Shown here piece after piece: positions 10,329 to 21,839 of a stretch of 64,000 nucleotides of DNA; positions within the stretch are counted from its first letter, which is position 1; each line of letters starts with the position of its first letter. Source of the DNA: Blastomyces gilchristii SLH14081 (taxonomy: Eukaryota; Ascomycota; Eurotiomycetes; Onygenales; Ajellomycetaceae). The stretch covers positions 2,045,095 to 2,109,094 of the forward strand of contig NW_003101680.1 of the NCBI RefSeq assembly GCF_000003855.2, given 5' to 3'. The position numbers were made by a program, and so were the translations under genes. The notes beneath the pieces were generated by a model. The model was not told where the DNA came from, did no database searches, and saw only the letters and a list, made by a program, of their open reading frames with translations.

Positions 10329-11673
10329 TGTGAGAATTTATACTGCGATTGGTTGTTGCCCATAGTAATGTTCGAAAATGAAGTGGTTCCATATCAGGAT
10401 GAGAGGTCTGTGAATAATGGGCCACAGCGATGCCATCACTCTTTATAAATGTTCTGTCAACAAGGACGCCGCTCATGATGCTTCTTGAGGTTTGTTCATT
10501 GTTGGCGTATGATCTTCGTCGCAATACGAGCCTTCTCCTTGACAGGTTTAGCGTTGGCGTTGGAGGATGCCTCAGCTCTGTGACTTCTCCAATGAAGTGC
10601 CGCGCGTTGTGCCTAAGCGCAGATCATTGAGGTCAAGAGCCATTTTTATGCCTCTTCAACACTCGAAAAAATAAGAGCACAAGTTGAAACTGATGGTGAT
10701 TGGTTTTGCGGTTAGTTTAAGCTTAACTTAAGCAAGTTAGTGATCCCCACTTGGAGCCTCTACATGCAAATCGACAACCACCAAAACCCACCCCCCATAC
10801 TGTATATCCGAGCGGGATTCGTTTGATAGCAGGCATAGCCTTGTACTTATTTCTGTGGTGGAACATTCAAGTTTGTTTGGGGAAGATGTGGTGGAAGAAG
10901 TTTCCTCCTCGAAGAATTCATTGAGACTCCCAAGCAAGTTATTCTTGGGGCTCGGCCATTTGTCGGTCTGTTGCGCAAAGTTCCAGTGTAACTCAATGGG
11001 AGCTCCCAGCATCCTGTTGAGAGGCGGAAATATTTCCAGATGGTGTTCAACTATCCGCATTAAGGAGTGAACTATTAGCATAATCATAAAGTACATTATA
11101 TATAGCATATATTGACGCACTTTCTTCTTTACTCTAGGACACTTAGGCAAAAGAGCTCGGTCACCAGTCTTCGCTGGTGGTTAAAGGCGGAACAGTACCA
11201 CTTATGCCAACATTTACGATGTTGTCATTGGGAAATTTATATAATATTTTCAAGCTTACCTTATGTGGTATTTTTTTGCGGGTTCTAGTTGGATATGGTT
11301 GGTTGGAAAAAAGGTGAGCATGATTGAAAAAAAAAAAAAAAATTCTAATTTTCTAGCCATAATCAATCTATCAATCTCATCTAAAATACATACACACTAT
11401 CATAGTGTCTCATTATCTCAAAACAATTCATATATTGAAGATAAGAATTATAGAGTAGCTACTCTCTGGAATGATTAACTGAAAAATATTTCTATTTTCA
11501 AATATAACCAGTATTGTGTTGTATGAAGAAATCAGTCTATTGTTTTAGTGCTTGTGTAAGTTATTTTAGGGCAATCTTGCCAAGACATTTTTGCATAATC
11601 TCCAGGGTCGTCATTTTCTCTGGCAACAGAACAGACAAATGATGTCGATTGTTATCGGAGCAATTGCAAAACT
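10329..11673. other. Intergenic, with short unrecognised minus ORF and a dispersed-repeat copy
   Basis: A 137-aa minus ORF (11150-10737) has no recognisable domain and no good start context, so it is not called as a gene. A hairpin-forming dispersed repeat lies at 11146-11190. From about 11320 the sequence is AT-rich, including an A15-type run. The right end is the promoter of the Icp55-type gene. Confidence 0.45.
11146..11190. repeat. Dispersed repeat with stem-loop (copy 1)
   Basis: GGCAAAAGAGCTC, one variable base, then GTCACCA, followed by an inverted repeat (CACCAG...CTGGTG). The same block occurs at 61599-61645. It probably comes from an old mobile element, but the family is not identified. 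Confidence 0.6.
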
Positions 11674-13776
11674 ATGTCACGGACTCTTCCATCCCTGCGC
11701 CAATGGGCCCGATATGCGACCAATTATCCAGTTAGCTGCAGCGGTAGGGGTTGTCTTTTAAGAAGCTCATTCAATAAACTGGCAGCGCGACGATTCTACG
11801 CTTCAGTGTCCGCGGCAGAGCTCCGCTTCGGACAACCTCTTCACGAAACACATCCACATATCCTAAAAGCTGGGGAATGTATGTGGAGCCCTTATTATAA
11901 TGCAAAGACATTTGAAGACCCTCGAAATTGACAATTGGCATATTGTTCTTGTTCCAGTGACGCCCGGTATTACCGCCCTCGAATATGCCCATCGCCGCTC
12001 CAAGCTTGCGTCAAAGCTACCCAAGAACGCAATTGCGGTCGTCGCCGCTTCGGACATAAAATATAGATCAGGGAGCGTTTTCTACGAGTACCACCAAGAT
12101 CCGGATTTCTTCTATCTTACCGGTGCGAAAAATTGTTCCACTCTGTTCTCTGGCGACTTTTGCTTATCGAGTGGACTAGGTTTTAATGAGCCCGGCGCAT
12201 TAGCTATTATTGGTGAGTTTCTAAGCCGTTTAAAAGAATGGTTAGGATTGTTCTGATATATACTAGGAAATGACGGTTCGGATAATGATCATGTCTTCCA
12301 CCTCTACGTTCGCGAGAAAGACCCAAAAGCGGAGCTATGGGAAGGGGCCCGGTCGGGAGTCCAGGCCGCGATTGACGTTTTTAATGCTGATATAGTAAAA
12401 TACACGATGCATCTGCTTCCTTGGGATTGTGCTAACCTCTTGTTTTTCTATAGAGCGGCAGCATTGACGATGTCAGCACATCTCCTCCATCGATCCTTTC
12501 AGATGCTTCCACAATATATACAGACCTCAGGCTTACCGACCCGTCGCGATCGTCTTTATCTCGTTTCTTTTTTTTGCTCAAGCAGAAAAACGGTGTATTA
12601 GAGAAAATTATGGCTTCACACAAAATGAGGGCATTGCGCCCAGTTCTCAACGAATTACGGATCTATAAAAGTGAAGGGGAGATACAAAATATGCGAAAGG
12701 CGGGACAAGCTTCAGGCCGGGCTTTTACAGAGGCTATGAGAAATGGATTTACGAAGGAGAAGGATATCCATGCGTTTTTAGAGTACCAATTCAAAATGAA
12801 TGGCTGTGATGGCCCGGCTTTTGTGCCTGTTGTTGCTGGTGGCCAGGTAAAATTTTTCTTCCTATAATTTTTGTATTGTTTTTGCGAGCTAATATTTGTT
12901 TTTTAGAATGCGCTAAGCATCCACTACGTCAGAAACGACGATGTACTCAGGTATGACGGTAACACGGCCAATTTAACTGGATGTGACACTTATCCGTAAC
13001 TGGCGTAGAAACGAAGACATGGTCCTTGTTGATGGCGGTGGTGTATGGGCCCCATTTTATCCTTTTTTAAAGATGTTTCCGAGTTTACTAACTGTGATCA
13101 AGGAATATGGAGGCTATATATCTGACATTACGCGCACCTGGCCAGTTAATGGCAAATTTTCAGAGCCACAGAAGGAATTGTACAATGCCATTCTGAGCGT
13201 GCAGCGTACATGTGTATCGCTATGTCGTGAATCTGCTGGCCTCTCGCTTGATATGCTACACGGCATTGCGGAAAAGGGCTTACGAGAACAACTCAAGGCG
13301 CTTGGCTTTGATGTGTCTGGAAGCGTGAGTTCTTCCCAGCCTTCAATTTAAGATCAACTTCAACCACTGCTAACTGCCACTTCTTCGTAGGCCATGGCAA
13401 CTTTGTTCCCTCACCATCTGGGACATTACATTGGATTGGATGTGCATGACTGCGTGGGATATTCAAGAAATCTCGAACTTGAGGCGGGGCAATGTATAAC
13501 AATTGAGCCGTAAGCTATTCTATAACATAATTTCGCGAGGATGCTAAACTAACAAGTCATAGTGGTATTTACGTCCCAGACGACGAGCGGTGGCCGAAAC
13601 ATTTTCGAGGAATCGGAATACGAATTGAGGATAGTGTTTGCATTGGAGAAGAGAACCCGCTTATTCTGACTACAGAAGCGGTGAAAGAGGTAGGAGGATG
13701 AGAGTGGAAATTCCTTCTCTTTTGGATTCTTTGCTAACTTGAGTAAAAGATCGATGACATTGAAGCTCTGCGATAG
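11674..13776 (+). CDS. icp55: Icp55-type mitochondrial intermediate-cleaving aminopeptidase (M24B)
   Basis: Eleven exons: 11674-11878, 11958-12122, 12180-12212, 12267-12394, 12454-12846, 12907-12950, 13009-13042, 13103-13324, 13391-13509, 13563-13689, 13750-13776. Together they give 498 aa. The first about 50 residues are Arg/Ser-rich without acidic residues, a typical mitochondrial presequence. Next come the aminopeptidase-P N domain (GQPLHETHP, EYAHRRSKLA, FFYLTG) and the pita-bread catalytic domain. Metal ligands are visible: D331, D342 (VLVDGGGEYGGYISDITRTWP), H420 (HHLGHYIG), E447 (IEPGIY) and E470 (RIEDS). Icp55 removes one bulky residue from imported proteins after MPP cleavage, stabilising them by the N-end rule (yeast knowledge). 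Intron 2 (12123-12179) is 57 nt and has no stop in frame, so its retention would still give a full protein. Confidence 0.92.
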
Positions 13777-14447
13777 GCACAACTGTTTCTGTCCATGAGG
13801 TGATATTTGTCTACTGTACAATAAAACAGGTGTAAATTTTGTATTCCTTGATCTATTGTAGTTTGTTTTCAAGTGTTTAGGCCGGTGTCGGTCATGGAAG
13901 AACAACAACTTTGTAAAATATATCAAATTCACACTTCATAATCTCATATGAGATATAGTTCAGAATTGCTTTATTTTATTACCGTCTCCGAAAGCTGCAT
14001 GTCAACTGCACGAACCCCTTAACGACGAAGTTGGCTGGCGGTAAACAGCGCTAGTAGGGTTAGGGTTTGCCCCCATCAACAGGCGCGCTTCTATTGGCTG
14101 GCGGACAGCGCGGGTTTTGACAAGCAAAACAACCTCAACCCGGACTCTCCTCCAAACAAACAAGCTCCAAACCTCAGCTGTGTGAACGGGGACTTGACAG
14201 GATTACTCATTTAACTCCTCTGCGGGTCCCCAAGGGATTCTTCTATTTTTTTTTAATCAATTATCTGTATCCTATTGATGTTAATTGCCAATTACCTCAT
14301 TTCTTGTCTTGTCATGACCGCGTCGTGAGCTCGGGCTGCCTCATAACACGACGTGCGGTACCTCCCGTGCTCAACTTTGGGCCAAAAGATACCCCTCCTT
14401 CCCACCCTCCTTCTCTCACTCACGGGCAGGATATCACTTACATATAC
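13777..14447. other. Intergenic between icp55 and dbf4 genes; telobox-like motif
   Basis: It holds the icp55 3' end and the promoter of the Dbf4-type gene. TAGGGTTAGGGTTT at 14055-14068 is a telobox/TTAGGG-like motif. Around 14280-14450 the sequence is CT-rich, as in fungal core promoters. Confidence 0.55.
14055..14068 (+). promoter_or_regulatory. Telobox-like motif upstream of the Dbf4-type gene
   Basis: TAGGGTTAGGGTTT, nearly two telomeric repeats, about 380 bp upstream of the chosen start. Tbf1-type factors bind such sites in fungal promoters (established for yeasts). Function here is inferred. Confidence 0.35.
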
Positions 14448-16677
14448 ATGGCAGCTGTATTTATACCACCTTCACCTCAACCATCGATCGCAATGTCGAG
14501 CCGTCGGGTTCCCCTGGTCAACATCCCCAATGGCACTAACTCGCCGCATCGAGGTGCTATTACCTCAGGGAAGCGAAACCTTCCTGGAAATTATCAGACA
14601 GAGATGCTCTTTATGCAACCTCCCCCGAAGAAGCAGATGCTGGAGAAAAATGAGGGTGACCTGAACAACAAATCTCCACGAAAGTTGGCGGTGACCAGTA
14701 CGGAAGGGAAGGTGTTTACGCGCAAGAATACCAATTCCCAACCAACAGCGTTCGAAAGGAAGCTTGTTGCGGCGAGGGAGAAGGACAGGGCACATAATTC
14801 GCGAGGAACCAGATATGATAGGACTGGGGGGGAAACTTTGGATAGTATTCGTCAGTGGCAGAAACACTATCGTAAGGCGTTTCCCCAGTTTGTATTTTAC
14901 TTTGAGAGTATCCCGGAAGATGTTAGGAACAAGTGCTCGAGGCAGATTATGGCTCTTGGTGCTGTAAGTTATTTTTCTCTTTTTTCTTCTCCGTGTTGGT
15001 TTGTTCAGGCATATCAAATTTGGTATTTGTTGGATGTGGTCGCTTACGTTCTTTACAGACGGAGGAGAAGTTCTTTTCCAAGGTAGTGACACATGTTGTC
15101 ACTGCTCGTCCAATCCCTCGTGGAATGGACTCCCCGAATCACACAGAGATATCTACCAATGCTCCTCTGGGCCAACAAAATGCCGATGGATCTGTCCAAA
15201 CTGTTGACCCGTCACTTCTGGAGAAGAATTACGAGAGCAGCCATGTCAGCCAGGGAGTGGGAAGACCCAGGAAAATATCCGACAAGCGGCCAGGGCAGGA
15301 GGGTGATACGAGACGAGATAATAAGGATGTCCTATATCGGGCAAGGCAAATGAATATGAAGATCTGGGCCCTTGAGAAATTACAGCGCGTGATATCTACG
15401 ATGAATGATGGTGAAAATATCGCTCACCATGGTCATTATACACGTAGTAATGGCACAGTATCCGGTGCTGGAAGGGGGAGGGCAGAAACGGATCTGTCCC
15501 AGGTCCTTCGAAACGAACGCTTGCATGGACCTACAGATCGAGACTCTATCTTGGCGTCGAAAGAAATTATTCCCTTCAAAGGCCCATTTATATATATCCA
15601 TGATTACGAAGAGAAGACTCGACCAGTTATGGTCCGTGAGTACCCGAAGGTTGCCAGGCGACAGGATGGAGCATGGCCGCAGTTTCGGAGCGCTGCGCTG
15701 GGGAAATGCCCTTTTATCGATGAACCGCTAACGAAAAAAGAATTGGAGAAGCGGAAAGCTACCGCTAATCAGACGAAAGATAAGTGGCCTGCTACGAAGG
15801 AGAAATCTACGGCGACTACGGAAATAAAGACAATGCAACCCCCAGAGCGCTCTGTTGAGAAACGAGCCTTGCAAGACGCGCAGGAAGGTGTGAATCAAAC
15901 AATTACACGAGAAGCACCTGTTCCAGCCCCCAAGCGGGTTGAGACTCTTTTAATGCTGCCAGCAAAACCCGCCTCTCCTCGTACCAAAGGATTTGAGACA
16001 TTCCCTGATGCAAAAGCTTCTCTCGCCACCTATCTAGCGCGGGAACCGGCGGCATCTGGAGTCCAGCCATCAAACATCACGTCAGCAATCAGATCGCAGA
16101 TGGTATCATCTACCGCAGCAGCCCCAGGAGCGAAAGCAGGAACGAGTAAAGAGGTGCACGGATTGAAGAGGAAGGTTCTTGAGAAGGGACACAGTACCTT
16201 ATCGGCGAATGGAAGCGGGATTCCCTCTTCGCATAGAATGACGGACATTTCTGGTGCTCTTAAAGCTTCCAGGGCCCCAGTGACAAGAGCAGCGAAGAGT
16301 AAGGCGACCGGCAACCTCGATCAGATCGATGAAGACGGCACCACCCAGTCGGAAGGTGAGAAGGTACAGAAGCCCCAGCAGGCCAGCAGGAAGAGTAATA
16401 CGGCGCGATCCAGGCAGAAGAAGCGTGATCCCAAGCCAGGATACTGTGAGAATTGTCGTGACAAGTTCGAGGATTTTGAGGAGGTAAGCTACAAGCATAA
16501 GATCGCTTTTTCTCCCCTTATCGTTACCGTTGTTAGCTGACTCCCGTGGTCACACAGCATGTATTGACGAGAAAGCATCGCAAGTTTGCGTTGACCTCTT
16601 CCAACTGGATCGAACTGGATGAACTGCTCAGGTCTCTTGAACGTCCGCTCAAGCATCAGGATGTGGATAATTGGTGA
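14448..16677 (+). CDS. dbf4: Dbf4/NimO: regulatory subunit of the Cdc7 (DDK) kinase
   Basis: Exons 14448-14963, 15059-16483 and 16558-16677 give 686 aa, or 671 if the ATG at 14493 is used. I chose 14448 because the frame stays open with MAAVFIPPSPQP. N motif/BRCT-like region: WQKHYRKAFPQFVFYFESIPE, then FFSKVVTHVVTA across intron 1. Motif M: PFKGPFIYIHDYEEKTRPVMVREYP at about 345-370. Motif C is a CCHH zinc finger, C635-ENC638 and H648/H654, with the second half encoded after intron 2. This three-motif order is specific to Dbf4/Him1/NimO. The protein activates Cdc7 to phosphorylate MCM at replication origins and acts in checkpoints, in the nucleus. The long middle is Lys/Ala/Thr-rich and probably disordered. 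Confidence 0.93.
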
Positions 16678-17581
16678 AACCCCTCAGTTGCAAATACAAG
16701 ATTACATTCATTCCGGGGGCTTTTTCTAATTCTTTCAAAGAAATCTTTTGTGTTTATTAGAGGGAGCTAGCTCATTTAACGTTTTCTCAAGCTTGATTTG
16801 TTGTTTCTTCGTTCGCTTCGTATTTTCGCTCTTCTGATTATTATTCCTTGACTACTTCAGAACACGGGGAAGGCAAATATAGTATCTTCATTTAAATGCT
16901 TTATTTCTCTCTTCTCCGGTTTGCTTTTCTGTCCTCTTTCTTGGGAATATGCATATAATACCGGCACCCGACTCTTTAATTTCTTCTCTACTCTCCTCAA
17001 TTTCTGCGGCTGTTATTCCTGTGCTGACCCAGGCTCAATATTTTCGGCAGCCAAACAACACAAACCATTGCCGACCCTTTGTTGAGTTCGGCCCGACCGA
17101 GCTTGGTAAAGGTAAGGACATGTCCGCAGCTATCTTACAGCCGTGATTCACTAGCTGTGTATGTATGCATAGATATTAGTTCCTCACATACGTCACTTGA
17201 CGGGTTTTAAAGGCGTCACTCGATTTGTTGCTTGGGTTGTTTGGCCGTGCTGCAAGAGAGAGATTTAAGCCGGTGATAGGGGTCATACACAGCGGTTGAA
17301 TACAATTTCAACTTCGAAGTGGAACAACTCGTGATGACAGCGTAATCTTGGAATAGGTTTCTCGTAGTGTGATGATGTTGGCGTTAGACACTTGGCAACC
17401 ATATTTTTTGATATGAGGCAGGGTTGGCCAATTTGTCAGCTGCAACCGGAACCCAGAACTCCGGGCTGATCCCTCCCTATTTACATGCTTCAAACCCCTC
17501 AAAGGAACGGAGGAACCGCCAGCATGCGTATGGGGCTGAAATCCTTTATCGTTTCTTGAGGAAATAAAAATTAAATTGAAA
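16678..17581. other. Intergenic between dbf4 and the zinc-finger regulator
   Basis: 3' flank of dbf4 (CT-rich to about 17000) and promoter of the downstream transcription factor. No further gene recognised. Confidence 0.5.
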
Positions 17582-19206
17582 ATGAAAGACGCGGGTGGCT
17601 TCGAATGTGTAAAGTGCAAGTTCAGGTTTACTCAGAGTGAACAACTTCCGCCCAATTTCAGAACTCCTTGGTTGTATATAGACTGACCGATCTATAGAAT
17701 CTTCTCTTGTTCGACATACCAAGAAATGTGTCGATGGCCGGCCTCCAGTTGTCCGACAAAAGGCTTGTCGTGAGTGCTCGGCAGCAAAGACGCGGTGTGA
17801 TTTAAAGCGTCCGACCTGTTCTCGATGTACTCTCCGAAACACCATCTGCATGTATCCCACCTACCCTGCAGGCCCGGAAATCGGTGTTGAAAGCCATGGA
17901 TTTCCCCAAAAGGACAGTCAAAAATCTACCAGTCCACTGCAAGGCCATGTCCGTTTCGGACCTGATCCACTGTGTGGTGGCTTTAACCCGGAGGTTGAAC
18001 TCCCTACTCCTGAAAGCGAGACATTAGATTTCCATTCCATACTACCTCCAGACCTTGGAGTGCTTGAGAATGAATTATCAGCTGTGTTCGACGGCTATAC
18101 CGATGTTGATAGCCTGAACTACAATTATGCCTTGGTTAGAAATATACCCGACTCAAGTAGCGGCGAAGGTGTTCAAATAGCACCCTCAACTCCGCCACCC
18201 GCTTATGCTCTGGGATTGACTCGTCACACCATGCAAACGTTATTTCGAATAGCTCAAACCTGGCCTCGAATGATGGCCAAAGGTACTCAGTTGCCCCCTA
18301 TCATACACCCCAAACAAGTTTCGGACGGAATTATCCCGGAACCTCTAACGAACTGTTTCGCCCTCGTAAAAATGTGGCATGGACAGCCTCACGGAGGAGC
18401 CAGCATTGTTCAACAAACAGTGAGGAGAGAAATGCAAACAATTGCAAACTCGGTATGCTACTAGGCGAAAGTATTTTCATTTGAGTTGAGGATTAGGGCT
18501 GATAGATTCGTAGTTTCAAACGCTCGACGAGACCGAGCTCGTCGCAGCTCTGCAAGCGCTGACGATATATACCCTTATGCTCTTATTTCCTTCTAATGAC
18601 CAACAGACCATCCCACTACTTGAGGATAAGCTCGTAAGGCAGCTGAGGAGTATAATTCAGCACGTTGTGTCAACGGGCGTGGTACTCCAGGAGGAGATCG
18701 AACGTACTCGGCCCTTTTGGGAGTGCTGGATAGCCGTTACTTGCAAACGACGAGCGGCACTAAGTTTGTACACTATATACTGGGGTTATAGTGTGTATCA
18801 CTGCATACCAGCCTTTGATTGTAGCGAACTACACCATATGCCCGCGCCGGCTCCCAAGTACCTATGGCAAGCCACGACAAACGAGCAGTGGGAGTCATTA
18901 TACAACCGATGGTTAGCCCACTGGGATGGGCCGTATTATCGCCATGGGGAAATATTCGAAATCAATACTGGGATCCGGATGGATCCACGGGCCGAGCTCT
19001 GGTTTGAAGAAGTCGATGAGTTTGGCATGATATTTGCAGCTGCTAGTAGGTAGACCGGATTTCTTAACACTCGAAGAGAAAGGGAAGAGAGACAATAGAG
19101 AGATTTAACGAGCAACCGAATCCAAATACTTATTGAATGCTCTCGTATTTTAGTCAATGCCCTTGAACGAGAGCCAGAGCTTACAGTCATGGAAACCGCC
19201 GCTTAA
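17582..19206 (+). CDS. Dual zinc-finger transcription factor: C2HC finger + Zn2Cys6 cluster
   Basis: Exons 17582-17636, 17698-18452, 18514-19049 and 19113-19206 give 479 aa. Intron 1 splits the first finger: C9-VKC12, 12 residues, H25, three residues, C29, a C2HC variant of the C2H2 finger. It is followed without a break by a perfect Zn2Cys6 cluster, C42/C45/C52/C59/C62/C69 with spacing 2-6-6-2-6. The rest is a helical fungal-TF-like region (TVRREMQTIANS, LVAALQALTIYTLMLLFP, WECWIAVTCKRRAALSLY). The last intron (19050-19112) is my inference. Without it the frame stops at 19051-19053 (450 codons, 449 aa). With it the protein ends in an amphipathic tail, RIQILIECSRILVNALERE. It should bind DNA in the nucleus. 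Targets are unknown, and no gene cluster lies next to it. Confidence 0.82.
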
Positions 19207-21839
19207 GTTTACCAACTTAAGATCAGGACAGCCGAACTGAAAATGAACGATTCATTTATTGTCACACATCATGGGAATGGTAGGGTATTTAGAGATCAGC
19301 ATTGATGGCATCACAGCTTTTCAAGTTGTGGCACTGAACAGCCGCTCTTCCCTCGAACGACAAATGCACACTCTTTTCGAAGGGAAATGCCAGAAATATT
19401 ACTTTGCCTCCTGACCCACAACTGTCGACTATATCTCACGGGTTCTGAATACATAGTTTCAATCGAGTGCTTCATTGTTAAAATATATTGCAAAATCCTT
19501 TTAGTACCATTCTTCTTTGTTAAAGGGAAGCAAATATCTCGGCGCAATAACTTCCCTCCTTCCTCCACTTCCTTTTCTTTTCCTTTTCCTTTGAGATTTT
19601 ACTTTTATTTATATGTCTTATTTATTCTATTTTTGGCATTGTTTTTTTACTTTGGCGAGGAGGGGATGTGATGTGATCACAGGCGTTGTCACAACAGGAG
19701 TGCATGGAACTTGTTTGATAGGAGGCCTTCATATTTAGCGGCCTGGTTTGTAACGAGATCTACATGCATGACTTGCTGGAGCAATCCGCTTTCCTCTTCG
19801 GGAAGCCGATAATTCTAGTCATAACAATATTTCCCTACTCGGCAAGTTTTCCAAAATATAGGGGGTAAAAATGGTAGAGAAACCTATGCTCACATCTGAA
19901 CGCTGTCACCATCGAAACATAGGATGAGATGTGGATCATGTTCTAGACGAATGTAAGCAAGGTGGGGACGGGAGAGATACAAAGAAGGGAAGGAAAATAA
20001 AATCCATGAAATTGGTTTGATGTGAATGACCATTGGCCATCCTCGACAAATTAACATACGCTCCATGAATTTGTAGAGCGTCGAAGGATACTTTCACCCG
20101 CAGGTGCCCACGGCAGAACTGGGCCAACTATTAGGATTTATTTATCCTCATGTACAACAAAGAGTACAGCCCCAACCACAATATCAAGCCCCAGGATTAG
20201 GTGGTTGACCCCTTTCAATGGCTCTGAAAATAGACAGTTAGAATTCCATTGAGAAAACACCTATCCACTGAGCAGCACATCTGAGGTCCGCGTGTAGTCA
20301 GGGGATCCTATAACAAAAAGAACAACTGAGCTTCTCCAAATGAGATCTGCTAGCTGCGGTTCTAATTTTCCCGAGATAATAATCTTGGGCTAGTTACCAA
20401 GGTACAGTACAACATATCATTGTTTCCTCACGAAATAAAGAAATAAGCTGTAGCTGGGTGAAGAGTCAAGGCTTTGTAAATCTCCGGCCCCTCGTTATGT
20501 AGCGGAACAATTGAATTGGAAAATATATTGTCATGTAGTCTAGCCCAAGAACAGACGGTAGCTTAACGGGTAATGAAGATATGACTATTCCAAGACAACG
20601 TCATTGCGAATATTTTCCGCGGACATGGGCATAGGTTTCCGCCTCGATTTATTATCCTGAAGCAATATCAATCGAATATATTATTGCCGTGGCTGCAGAG
20701 AGAAAACAACGAGGAGCTCAAACCGCTGGGTGCAAGATCTTTCCTTTTTGCATACTTATGCCGTAAGATGTTGTCGATAATTCCAGCCCTGAAGCTGTCC
20801 AATAGTTTTGGCCCTGCTACAGTACCGAAGCCAAAGAAAGTTTCGCTGGTGATACTACAGCGGCCTGTGCGGGCCGATCTCTCAACCAGGATAATTTGAC
20901 CGACCGAAAGTAGCACGGGGTGAATGGCGCCCGGTCCCTCCCTTACCCAGGAGGGAGGGAGCTCCATTTCAAAATTTTGCAATCAATTTGGATGTTACTT
21001 TTGCAGACTGATCGCGTTATCGTCATGTACATGTACATACATACATCACAGTAATTTCGCGTGATCAAGGGCATAGATGCGGCGGAGAGGGTCGAATGCA
21101 GAATGCCATGATCATTATCGGCAGAGCAGCAGGCCTAGCAACGCAACTTTCATCCAGGACGACATAGAATGTGCGTACTAATATGTCGGTCGCACGCTGA
21201 ATTCTAGGTGGGAAGCTTAGCTTCTGAGCAGAGGGCATGTCATGTAGTTAGGCTGTTTGGTCGAATTATTGGCCGAAACTGGGTACCGATGTGGTACGAA
21301 GTGCAGTGGTGGCCCATGCTCAAATGACATGCATTCCGGTCGGCGTAGGGTAATTTGAAAGACACAAAGTCCTGTAACTACAGTGCTCTATCCTGTAGAT
21401 ATCACTGGGAACCAATGAATACATCGTGCATGGTCTGCATTGTTGAGTTGAAGTCCTGAAGTCTTAAAAAAATGGCGGAGTGCCAAGGAAAGTGCCAAGG
21501 CTGGGCAATAGATAACGTAAGCGGACCCAACGACCGCTTGCTGAATCATCCATGCATGACCGGGTTACCTCGGTTCGCCCGACGGAACGGATAAACAAGA
21601 AAAAGGCAATTAGTAGAACTAGTTCGAATGAATTTCTCCAGAGATTCTCCTGTCTACGCTGCATAAACCAGCACGTATCAAACTGTATATATACCAACAG
21701 TTGCGGTTGTCAGCTATTCGAGAAACATGATTTTTAAATTCCCTAAGCATTTGCTGCGGTATCTACCAAATCTTGTTCCGTGCCTGTTGTCCCAAAATCC
21801 CGACTGAATCGGCCAGCTCTCCCCTCTTCCCCCGCCACC
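19207..21839. other. Gene-poor 2.6-kb interval
   Basis: Only short ORFs without recognisable features; the longest is a 104-aa minus ORF at 20982-20668. CATGTACATGTACAT palindromic repeats lie near 21026. The right end is the panB promoter. I see no tRNA, rRNA or transposase. Confidence 0.5.

Noticed and set aside
10737..11150. 137-aa minus ORF
   Set aside because: No recognisable domain, no splice partner, no promoter-like context; kept only as a note.
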